A DNA stretch of 6,309 nt from Terriglobales bacterium (GTDB lineage Bacteria; Acidobacteriota; Terriglobia; Terriglobales; Acidobacteriaceae): the NCBI GenBank assembly GCA_030043575.1, contig JASHXK010000221.1, positions 1-6,309 of the forward strand, in the 5' to 3' direction. Made by a program: the position numbers and the translations under genes. Shown here piece by piece: positions 1-5,949 of the stretch (the stretch's first letter is position 1; each line of letters opens with the position of its first letter). The notes beneath the pieces are model-generated. The model did no database searches. It saw only the letters and a list, made by a program, of their open reading frames with translations, and was not told the origin of the DNA.

Positions 1-465
1 CCCGATGTTTTCATCACAGACATCGAGATGCCGGCACTCACCGGACTGGAAGTTGCCGCGGAACTGAAGCGCCGCAATGTTCCGGTGCGAGTGATCATTC
101 TCACGACATTCGCGCGAGCCGGTTATCTGCGGCGCGCGCTGGAGTCGGGCGCGTCAGGTTATCTGCTCAAAGACATGCCTGCGGAGCAGCTCGCCGATGC
201 GGTGCGGCGTGTGCATCGGGGTTTGCGCGTCATCGATCCGCAACTGGCCGCGGAGGCGTGGAGCGACGAGCCCGATCCCCTGACCGATCGCGAGCGTCAG
301 GTGCTGCGTCTTGCCGGTGAAGGTATGGCGACGCTGGACATTGCGACGGAGCTGAACTTGTCGGAAGGAACCGTCCGCAACTACCTGTCGGAGGCCATCA
401 GCAAGCTGGGTGCAGCCAACCGTGTGGAAGCGGCGCGAATAGCGCGCTCCAAAGGATGGCTGTAG
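1..465 (+). CDS. NarL/FixJ-family response regulator, DesR-like (5' end missing)
   Basis: A two-component response regulator: a receiver domain phosphorylated by a partner histidine kinase controls a C-terminal LuxR-type helix-turn-helix. The reading frame is open from the first base, so the first ATG (28) is internal and the N-terminus, with the acidic pocket, lies outside the window. In the visible 154 residues, Asp7 in FITDIEMPALTG is the phospho-acceptor, Thr35 in ILTTF is the switch Thr, and Lys57 in YLLKD is the invariant Lys. The LuxR domain runs from about Leu94 (LTDRERQVL) through the recognition helix region GTVRNYLSEAISKLG to the end. GTVRNYLS and the ending ARIARSKGWL are typical of DesR-type regulators (membrane-lipid or envelope sensing in Bacillus). 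The actual signal here cannot be told, and the partner kinase would probably lie upstream. It ends with TAG. No clear terminator follows before the next promoter. Confidence 0.93.
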   Translation, partial: PDVFITDIEMPALTGLEVAAELKRRNVPVRVIILTTFARAGYLRRALESGASGYLLKDMPAEQLADAVRRVHRGLRVIDPQLAAEAWSDEPDPLTDRERQVLRLAGEGMATLDIATELNLSEGTVRNYLSEAISKLGAANRVEAARIARSKGWL

Positions 466-553
466 CGGTGCCACTATCAAGGGTTGAAGAAGTCGCAATC
501 CCGCCAACTGCAAATTTCTCTTTGGAGTTTTAAGTTCCCGCTCAATTTCAAGC

Positions 554-582
554 TTGACCGCTGGATTGTTTGTTCATAAGAT
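554..582 (+). promoter_or_regulatory. Sigma70-type promoter of the GloVer-repeat gene
   Basis: TTGACC (554-559), a 17-bp spacer and TAAGAT (577-582) match the housekeeping consensus at 5/6 and 4/6 positions. The predicted start is near 589, giving an untranslated leader of about 78 nt before the ATG at 667. This also means that an in-frame ATG at 583 lies at or before the transcription start and is unlikely to be used. Inferred from sequence only. Confidence 0.55.
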
Positions 583-654
583 ATGCGCCACTCGCTCCCA
601 GGGGATAGACGGTCAACTCCCTCGGCCCGCTCAGGTGTTCGACAGAATTCAAAC

Positions 655-660
655 AGGAGA
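655..660 (+). promoter_or_regulatory. Ribosome binding site fixing the start at 667
   Basis: AGGAGA sits 6 nt before the ATG at 667. It decides between that start and an in-frame ATG 84 nt upstream. The chosen start puts a signal peptide at the very N-terminus, as expected for an exported protein. Confidence 0.8.
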
Positions 661-666
661 ACAACG

Positions 667-2652
667 ATGCGTCACACAGGATCAACCCTCGTGCGCATTC
701 TGAGGAATGCGTGGATTCCACTTCTATGCCTCGCGCTGTTGGTTGCGATAGCACCCACAATGCAAGCGCAGAGCACGGTATACGCGATGACAAGCGGGGG
801 CCAATTCGGCTCACTGAGCTTGACGTCGGGAACATTTACCGCAATCGGTCCCGGTTGCAGCGCACTCGCAGGCATGGGCGGACTGGGTAGTAATCTGTAT
901 GGCGGTCTTTACACAGGCAGTACTCTTTACCAGATAAACGTCACAGCCGGCACGTGCACGGCGATTGGCAGTGGCTCCATTAGCAGTTATGTGGATTTCG
1001 GTTCCACGACGGGTGGGTTGTACGCTGTCGGCGCGGACGGCAACCTATATTCCGTGAATGCAAGCAACGGGGCTACCACCCTGATTGGAGCGACGGGCCT
1101 TCCCGGCGGGGCCGCGAATATCTCATCGGATGGCCCCTCTCTATACGCTGTTGCGGGTGAGAATCTGTATTCTCTCAACACCTCTACGGGCGCCGCGACC
1201 GTGATCGGCAGTACCGGCGTCGGAGGCCTTACCTCATTAACGTACGCAGTCGTAAGTGACCAACCTCAACTGTTTAGTGACAGTGAAGCGGGCGAGCTTT
1301 ACTCAATCAACATCATGACCGGAACGGCGACTCCGGTTGCGAGTACTGGCGAGGATTTCTTCGGCATGGCAATACCCGCGTCAACCTACAGCGTGCTGCA
1401 TAGCTTCAGCAGCGGGAACAACGGTTCCAATCCATTTGCCGGTTTGGTCTTCAACGCAACCGGTAACGTTCTCTACGGAAGCACCGGAGCCGGAGGCACC
1501 GGGACTTGTTCGTATTCCGGCCTGACGGGATGCGGGACATTCTTCAGCCTCAAGGAGACGAACGGGAACTGGACCTTCGATCCGCTCTACAGCTTCTTGG
1601 GAGGCAGCACGGACGGCGAATTTCCTGTGCGACCGGTCACCATCGCCTCGAATGGAACTGCCTACGGCGCGACCCTGGGCGGCGGGGTAGGCAGCTGCAG
1701 CTTCGACGGCGATAGCGGTTGTGGCATCGTTTTCAATGTAGGACCGTCACCGACGCCGCCAAGAACTCCACTTCAGAAATGGACTAAACGGCTGCCAGAC
1801 CCATATCACTTCACCGGGGAATCAGACGGCGGGATAGCGTTTACTACGGTCATTTTCGATTCCGCGGGGAACTTGTACGGCACGACAGTCGCTGGGGGAC
1901 AATCGACTGCCTGCACTGGCGGATGCGGCACGGTTTTTAAGCTCACGAACAACGACGGCACCTATACGGAGAGTGTCATTTGGAACTTCGCGGGTGGAAC
2001 TGACGGTTCAAGCCCGTTTGACGGTTTGATCTTCGACACCGCGGGTAACCTCTATGGCACGACCGCCGCCGGCGGCAGCACAACGGCCTGCGCGGGTGAG
2101 GGCTGCGGGATAGTCTTCGAGTTGTCACCCTCGGGCTCCAGTTGGACGGAGAAGATTCTTTACCCGTTCCAAGGCGGCAATGATGGCAAGAATCCCAACT
2201 CCGGCGTGGTCATGGACGGGGTGGGTAATCTCTATGGCAACACCTGGCAGGGAGGTTCAGGCGGCGGCGGAACGGTGTGGGAGCTTTCGCCATCCGGCGG
2301 CGGCAACTACACGTTTAACCTGCTCTACAGCGTCATCGGAAATGGGTTTGCGGTTGGCCGCTTAGCGCGGGATTCCAACGGCAATCTCTATGGAGCATTG
2401 CAAAATGGCGGCGCCTTTAACAACGCGGGGCAGATTTTCAAACTTACGCCGTCGGCCTCGATGCCTTGGCCCTTTACCGACTTGTACGACTTCACCGGTG
2501 AGAGCGATGGAGGGAATCCTATCGGCGGAGTGGTGCTGGATTCCAACGGCAACATCTACGGCACGGCTCTGTTCGGCGGAGCCAATAATAACTGCGGCAG
2601 CAACGGCAGCACTGGCTGCGGCGACGTTTGGAAGATTGTGCCGACTAACTGA
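667..2652 (+). CDS. Secreted GloVer tandem-repeat protein
   Basis: An exported protein of 661 residues of unknown function. Residues 1-34 form a signal peptide: basic start (Arg2, Arg10, Arg13), hydrophobic core IPLLCLALLVAIA, probable cleavage after MQA. Cys21 does not fit a lipobox, so a lipoprotein is unlikely. Residues about 36-240 hold roughly five degenerate units of the form LYxxNxxTGxxTxIG, suggesting a beta-propeller. Residues about 241-661 hold seven units like those of NCBI 'choice-of-anchor tandem repeat GloVer-containing' proteins: an LYSF-like strand, an NGSNPFAGL-like turn, then D-x-x-GNLYGTT-x-x-GG and GCGxVFxL. No C-terminal anchor, sorting signal or autotransporter barrel is visible; the protein ends in the last repeat (KIVPTN). 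It has its own promoter and ribosome site, and a terminator 18 nt after the stop, so it is probably a single-gene transcript. Family names come from memory of the repeat; the propeller fold is inferred. Function, ligand and final location are unknown. Confidence 0.88.
   Translation: MRHTGSTLVRILRNAWIPLLCLALLVAIAPTMQAQSTVYAMTSGGQFGSLSLTSGTFTAIGPGCSALAGMGGLGSNLYGGLYTGSTLYQINVTAGTCTAIGSGSISSYVDFGSTTGGLYAVGADGNLYSVNASNGATTLIGATGLPGGAANISSDGPSLYAVAGENLYSLNTSTGAATVIGSTGVGGLTSLTYAVVSDQPQLFSDSEAGELYSINIMTGTATPVASTGEDFFGMAIPASTYSVLHSFSSGNNGSNPFAGLVFNATGNVLYGSTGAGGTGTCSYSGLTGCGTFFSLKETNGNWTFDPLYSFLGGSTDGEFPVRPVTIASNGTAYGATLGGGVGSCSFDGDSGCGIVFNVGPSPTPPRTPLQKWTKRLPDPYHFTGESDGGIAFTTVIFDSAGNLYGTTVAGGQSTACTGGCGTVFKLTNNDGTYTESVIWNFAGGTDGSSPFDGLIFDTAGNLYGTTAAGGSTTACAGEGCGIVFELSPSGSSWTEKILYPFQGGNDGKNPNSGVVMDGVGNLYGNTWQGGSGGGGTVWELSPSGGGNYTFNLLYSVIGNGFAVGRLARDSNGNLYGALQNGGAFNNAGQIFKLTPSASMPWPFTDLYDFTGESDGGNPIGGVVLDSNGNIYGTALFGGANNNCGSNGSTGCGDVWKIVPTN
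1387..2649 (+). repeat. Seven tandem GloVer protein repeats (coding)
   Basis: Units begin near 1387, 1585, 1801, 1972, 2152, 2317 and 2476, each about 50-70 codons. The best conserved core is (D/N)xxGNLYGTTxxGG. Divergence is high at DNA level, so these are old protein repeats and not recent duplications. Units 1, 2, 3, 4 and 7 carry a Cys pair closing a short loop before GCG; units 5 and 6 have neither Cys. The link between units 2 and 3 (about 1741-1800) is longer and Pro-rich (PSPTPPRTPLQKW). Confidence 0.85.
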
Positions 2653-2670
2653 TGAACAACCTTCAACTAT

Positions 2671-2700
2671 GGCCGGCGTGCGAAAGTGCGCCGGCCTTTT
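2671..2700 (+). terminator. Intrinsic terminator of the GloVer-repeat gene
   Basis: GGCCGGCGTGC (2671-2681) pairs with GTGCGCCGGCC (2686-2696) through 11 base pairs, including two G-U pairs, closed by a GAAA tetraloop (2682-2685) and followed by TTTTC. It begins 18 nt after the stop codon. The tetraloop and T-run work on the plus strand only; read from the minus strand the hairpin is followed by ATAGTTG, so it would be a poor terminator for the convergent gene. Confidence 0.9.
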
Positions 2701-2722
2701 CTTGTAGCCTCGGTTCGAGAGA

Positions 2723-5233
2723 TCAATGCAGCAGCTTTGCGTATTCCGCCTTGGCTTGTTTAAGAATCATTAGGTTGGGCTCGGCATCTTTCCACAGCGA
2801 GAGGAACTTCGCATAGGATTTTCGCGCTGCTGCTTTATCTCCGCTCATAGCTTGCGCCCGAGCCAGTTGCAGATGGGCCAGAGCTGCGGTGGATAAGTTC
2901 AATATCACCCCGGGATACTTCAGCATCTTCTGAAACTCAGCGACCGCCTGCGGCGCCTGCCGCTGCTGGAGATAGGCTAGTCCCCGCAGGTAAACCGGAT
3001 AGAAGGCGATGCCTGCTAACGGTGCACCGGTTTCATAGGGAATGGCGGGCTTGAGCGCCTCGATGGCGGCAGCGGGATTTTTTTCGTCGAGAGCGCCCGC
3101 CGCTCGTATCGTCGGCACCCAATAGTCGTTGACCAGGGTGTTGGCAGGGTATTGTTGGACCAGTTGATCGGCGATCGACTCGGCCCGCTTGTGATCGCCG
3201 CTGCGAGCCAGTACCAGCGCGCCCAGAATCTGTACGGTTTGACCCGAGCTCGCGGCCAGTGCTTCGTTGGCGTCCTGTCGCGCGCGCTGGGGATCGCCAA
3301 TTTCAGCTTCGTGCAGGGCGCCGGTTAGCTGCCAAAGCGCCGCCGTCTCTTTGGAGCCAGACCGAATCGCAGACTCGCGCGCCGCTTCGGTCAGTTGGCG
3401 TGCTGATGCCAGCCGTCCGAAATAGGCTTCCGTGTCCGAATCCATGGAGAGCAAGGTGTCTTCGATGCCCGGGTGGCCGCTGGCGGTAGCGACGTATTGC
3501 GACATGGCCGCCGTATCGCCACGCAGGAACGCAATCTCGTACATGGCAGACAACAGCGCCGGAATAGCCAGCGTGCGCGCCTGGGCCTGATCCACAACCG
3601 CGCGCGCTTCCTCCAGCCGATTCAAATAGAGATAGCTCAGGATCAGATTGTTGTAGTTGAGTGAATTGGCCGGATCCAGCTCCAGCGCCACTTTGGCCTG
3701 CTCCAGCGCGTCTTCGTATTTGCCGATGGTGTTGTAACAGGAATTGAGGTCCACATAAGGGCTCTCATCGCGCGGGTAAGCCTGTTGCCATAACTGATAA
3801 GTGGCCATGGCTTGTAACAGGTCGCCGGTCACCATGTCGTGATAGTGCCCGGTGATGTAGAGCTTCTCGCGGTTCTCGCGCTCGCTGGTGTGGTCGCGCA
3901 GCTGATAGGCCTTGGTGGTGTATTCCGCAGCCAGGGTAGGTTGATTCAGGTTGTAGTATTCGGTGCCCAGCCGCGCGTAAGCCATGGCAAAGTTCGGGTC
4001 CAGATCGATGGCGCTCTTGAAGTAAGGGATCGAGGCCGCGTATCCCTGGGTGTCCGCTGCCTTAACGCCCAGGCTATAGGCCTTGAGCGCGTCCAGTGAC
4101 GAGGTGGTAGCCTGCTCAACCGGAGTATCGTATTTCTGCACCGACGCCAGCGACTCTCCCAGTTTCTCTCGTATACGTCGAGTGGCTTTGGTTAATGCGG
4201 GCAGCACCTGCTTTTGACTGCCGGCATCAGCTTCCTCGGCGGCGAGTTCATCGCCGGTGTTGCAGTCGATCGCTTTCAGTCCAATCTTGTACTGTCCGCC
4301 GATGCCGGCGATCGAGCCCAGCAGCACAGCTTTGCTGCCCGAGCGCTGACAGACCTGTTGTGCGGTGGCTTCCGTGAGCTTGGTGTCGCCGGCAAGTCCC
4401 ATGAAGCGCAGTTGCTCCTTGACCTTATCATCGGAAAGGACATTGAGAAATGGCGATTGCTCCAAGCCCGCGCCCAAGGCCAGTTTAAGAGCGTTATCGA
4501 AGATTGCTTCGCCGGTGGTGTTATCGAAGTCAGCCAGGACAATCGTGTCTTTCTCACTGAGGACGGCGCCTCTGCGCGAGCGCCAATAAAGCCATCCTGC
4601 GATGGCCGCGATCAGAACCCCTACGGCTACGCCGATAACGATCCAACGGATGCTGGGTTGAGTGGTCGCTGGTTCTGGCTCCGAGCCGGCGTGCGCAGCG
4701 ATGGGCGCCATCTGCGGCGAAGCGGCGGCGCTGGCCGGCGCAGGCTTTAAGCCGGGAGCCGGGTCGACGACCGTGAGCACAGGCACAGCGGCTCTCTTTG
4801 CCTCCGGCTGAGCTGCTGGCGGCGTAGCGTCAGCCTGAATTCCGGACTTGGATTCGACGACGCGCGGCGCGGGAGCGAGAATGGTTTTGGTGACTACCGG
4901 CGCCAGGAAGCGGTAGCCGCGGCGCGGAATCGTCTCGATGTACAGGGGCGAGTCGGCGCTATCGTTCAGGGCATTTCGGATCTGCTTAATGCAGTGATTC
5001 ATGCCCTGCTCAAAGTCGACGTAAGTCTCACCACCCCAGATGGCCTGCTGGATTTCCTCCCGGGTTACGATTTGCCCGGAACGACGAGCCAGCATGGAGA
5101 GCAGTTTGAACGGCTGCGGCGAGAGCTTGATGAACGTGCCTGACTTGCGCAACTCCTCGGTCGCGAGATTCAGCTCAAACGTTCCAAAGCGAATGAGTTC
5201 CTGAGTATCGGCCAACTTTTCGCTACCTTTCAC
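2723..5233 (-). CDS. Membrane-anchored winged-helix regulator with TPR region (CadC/ToxR-like layout)
   Basis: A predicted one-component transcription regulator of 836 residues. Residues about 12-113 are an OmpR/PhoB-type winged helix (Trans_reg_C): FGTFELNLATEELRK, then KLSPQPFKLLSMLARRSGQIVTREE cut here as KLSPQPFKLL and IVTREEIQQAIW, then the recognition helix around VDFEQGMNHCIKQIRNAL and the wing ending IETIPRRGYRFLAPV. Residues 114-194 are an Ala/Pro-rich linker. About 196-217 (IVIGVAVGVLIAAIAGWLYW) is one membrane helix. Residues about 229-370 resemble the TolB/FlgO-like alpha/beta domain (TIVLADFDNTTGEAIFDNAL). Residues about 380-836 are TPR repeats, for example SPYVDLNSCYNTIGKYEDAL. 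The tail FLSLWKDAEP...ILKQAKAEYAKL is shared with acidobacterial TPR-bearing Ser/Thr kinases, as I recall. No receiver or kinase domain is present. The start is GTG, chosen because AGAGG lies 6 nt upstream. The gene stands alone, convergent with the GloVer gene. Targets and signal are unknown; autoregulation is suggested by repeats in its promoter. Confidence 0.9.
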   Translation of the reverse strand: MKGSEKLADTQELIRFGTFELNLATEELRKSGTFIKLSPQPFKLLSMLARRSGQIVTREEIQQAIWGGETYVDFEQGMNHCIKQIRNALNDSADSPLYIETIPRRGYRFLAPVVTKTILAPAPRVVESKSGIQADATPPAAQPEAKRAAVPVLTVVDPAPGLKPAPASAAASPQMAPIAAHAGSEPEPATTQPSIRWIVIGVAVGVLIAAIAGWLYWRSRRGAVLSEKDTIVLADFDNTTGEAIFDNALKLALGAGLEQSPFLNVLSDDKVKEQLRFMGLAGDTKLTEATAQQVCQRSGSKAVLLGSIAGIGGQYKIGLKAIDCNTGDELAAEEADAGSQKQVLPALTKATRRIREKLGESLASVQKYDTPVEQATTSSLDALKAYSLGVKAADTQGYAASIPYFKSAIDLDPNFAMAYARLGTEYYNLNQPTLAAEYTTKAYQLRDHTSERENREKLYITGHYHDMVTGDLLQAMATYQLWQQAYPRDESPYVDLNSCYNTIGKYEDALEQAKVALELDPANSLNYNNLILSYLYLNRLEEARAVVDQAQARTLAIPALLSAMYEIAFLRGDTAAMSQYVATASGHPGIEDTLLSMDSDTEAYFGRLASARQLTEAARESAIRSGSKETAALWQLTGALHEAEIGDPQRARQDANEALAASSGQTVQILGALVLARSGDHKRAESIADQLVQQYPANTLVNDYWVPTIRAAGALDEKNPAAAIEALKPAIPYETGAPLAGIAFYPVYLRGLAYLQQRQAPQAVAEFQKMLKYPGVILNLSTAALAHLQLARAQAMSGDKAAARKSYAKFLSLWKDAEPNLMILKQAKAEYAKLLH

Positions 5234-5239
5234 TCTGGA

Positions 5240-5244
5240 CCTCT
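5240..5244 (-). promoter_or_regulatory. Ribosome binding site supporting a GTG start
   Basis: On the minus strand AGAGG lies 6 nt before the GTG at 5233. No ATG gives a sensible N-terminus; a TTG six codons downstream is the only rival and has a worse-spaced site. Confidence 0.6.
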
Positions 5245-5253
5245 GCGTGCTGG

Positions 5254-5259
5254 ATTATA
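5254..5259 (-). promoter_or_regulatory. Perfect -10 box (TATAAT) of the regulator gene
   Basis: TATAAT on the minus strand predicts a start near 5247 and a leader of only about 14 nt, just enough for the AGAGG site. No good -35 hexamer occurs at 16-19 bp spacing (TGATCG at 17). Instead, tandem TATGATCG copies occupy that position, which fits a promoter needing an activator. A further AT-rich stretch (5305-5320) offers weaker upstream alternatives. Confidence 0.45.
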
Positions 5260-5276
5260 CATGGGCTTCGCAAGAG

Positions 5277-5296
5277 CGATCATAACTTCGATCATA
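5277..5296. promoter_or_regulatory. Tandem CGATCATA direct repeats in the -35 region
   Basis: CGATCATA occurs at 5277-5284 and 5289-5296 (12-bp period), with a third partial copy CGATCAT at 5332-5338. The pair covers about -30 to -50 relative to the predicted start of the regulator gene. PhoB/OmpR-type winged helices bind head-to-tail on direct repeats about one helical turn apart, so this is a candidate operator, possibly for the adjacent regulator itself. Binding is inferred, not shown. Confidence 0.35.
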
Positions 5297-5341
5297 TACG
5301 GTGCTAAATATAATATTTTGTGTAGTTTAGACGATCATCCG

Positions 5342-5359
5342 CAAATCAGCTTCAAATCA
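5342..5359. promoter_or_regulatory. 7+4+7 direct repeat (CAAATCA), pho-box-like spacing
   Basis: CAAATCA occurs at 5342-5348 and again at 5353-5359, an exact 7-bp repeat with a 4-bp gap and an 11-bp period. This is the geometry, though not the sequence, of the classical PhoB box. It lies about 95-112 bp upstream of the predicted regulator start. Candidate second binding site for a winged-helix regulator; it may equally be chance. Confidence 0.3.
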
Positions 5360-5717
5360 TCCCCTAGATATTGATAGAGGTTGGGGTCAGCAGGCATTGT
5401 TAACGCCACGAGAGCGGGGGACTGCAAGGGCCTTCGACTCTCGCGCAGGGAGCGGCCCAGGGCGGGACACTCTCTCGCCTGCGGGCTGCGGATTGCTTCG
5501 TAGCGAGTTGCGTACGTGACCCAATCCCCCTGCTTATGGCCCGTCGGCTTCGGGTACGTAGCGAGCGACACTGAGGCCGACGGTGCCTAAGTACGACGGC
5601 GGTGGGAAGCGTAAGCTAGGGAGCGCGATCACCCTTCTTGGCCGAGAACGCGCACCCGACGAGGGGCAGCACCTGACTCCAGCTGCCCCGCGTCTCACCA
5701 GCGAGGGTTTGGACTTA

Positions 5718-5747
5718 GCGCCACTTTGAAAAGGGATGGGCTTTTTT
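5718..5747 (+). terminator. Weak terminator-like hairpin with T6
   Basis: On the plus strand GC-g-CCA-CTTT (5718-5727) can pair with AAGG-ga-TGG-GC (5731-5741) around a GAA loop, with a one-base bulge on one side and a two-base bulge on the other, followed directly by TTTTTT (5742-5747). The stem is imperfect, so the call is weak. It would give the 3' end of the candidate RNA upstream. Confidence 0.25.
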
Positions 5748-5898
5748 GGGCCATCCGAAAGTCGTGCCCCATCCAGCGCGGCTTTAGCCTCTCAGATCTT
5801 AAACTTCCTTGGCACCGTCGACCGCTAACAGGAACAGAGCGGAAGCGTATTTTGGCAGTAATGTTCCGCGGTTGCACGTGGCGAGAAGGCAGGAACGC
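5748..5898. other. Intergenic stretch without clear features
   Basis: No open frame here has a ribosome site or recognisable family. Only short repeats are seen: CCCATCC (5768-5774) inverted against GGATGGG (5734-5740), GGAACA (5831-5836) inverted against TGTTCC (5862-5867), and CAGGAAC at 5829-5835 and 5890-5896. None forms a convincing element. Confidence 0.5.
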
Positions 5899-5924
5899 AA
5901 AAACACCCCTCCTCGGAGGGGTGT
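5899..5924 (-). terminator. Intrinsic terminator of the TPR protein gene
   Basis: ACACCCCTC (5903-5911) and GAGGGGTGT (5916-5924) form a perfect 9-bp stem with a 4-base loop. Read on the minus strand it is followed by TTTTT (5903-5899). It begins about 25 nt after the stop codon of the minus-strand gene at 5950. On the plus strand the following bases (TCAGC) are not T-rich. Confidence 0.9.
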
Positions 5925-5949
5925 TCAGCATACCGGAGCGAACGAGAAG

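Larger units (their letters stand above)
5320..5747 (+). ncRNA. Candidate structured RNA (family not recognised)
   Basis: No convincing protein gene covers this stretch, yet it contains a near-continuous chain of hairpins. They are: CGAGAG/CTCTCG (5409-5443); CGCAGG/CCTGCG (5444-5483, abutting); GGATTG/CAATCC (5490-5527) with inner CGTAGC/GC-g-TACG; GGC-CCGTCGGC/GCCGACGG-t-GCC (5538-5587); AGC-GTAA-GCT (5608-5617); GGGaGCGCG/CGCGCaCCC (5619-5657); and GACGaGGGGCAGC/GCTGCCCCgCGTC (5658-5694, abutting). The GTAA loop is a GNRA tetraloop only on the plus strand, and T6 at 5742-5747 could end a plus-strand transcript, so plus is favoured. A TATAAT at 5309-5314 lacks a -35. It does not look like tmRNA, RNase P RNA, 6S or SRP RNA from motifs I know. 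Ends are guesses; the core is 5409-5694. Confidence 0.35.

Noticed and set aside
583..666. Longer start (ATG at 583) for the GloVer-repeat protein
   Set aside because: It lies next to the -10 box, has no ribosome site, and would place 28 polar residues before the signal peptide. ATG 667 has AGGAGA at the right distance.
1729..1800. Possible pair of compensating frameshifts between GloVer units 2 and 3
   Set aside because: The Pro-rich linker is unusual, but the frame continues without stops, similar linkers occur in the family as I recall it, and the other frames do not restore a better repeat.
4214..4750. Open frame of 178 codons opposite the regulator gene
   Set aside because: It is fully antisense to a well-supported coding region and shows no domain; GC-rich genes often give such frames.
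5335..5571. Possible 78-residue minus-strand protein
   Set aside because: GTG start without a ribosome site, no recognisable family, composition of random GC-rich sequence, and it lies across the hairpin chain.
5903..5924. The 9-bp inverted repeat as a transposon end or attachment site
   Set aside because: The T5 on the minus strand just after a stop codon explains it fully as a terminator.
5695..5931. Possible 78-residue minus-strand protein
   Set aside because: It starts inside the terminator hairpin at 5903-5924, has no ribosome site and no known family.
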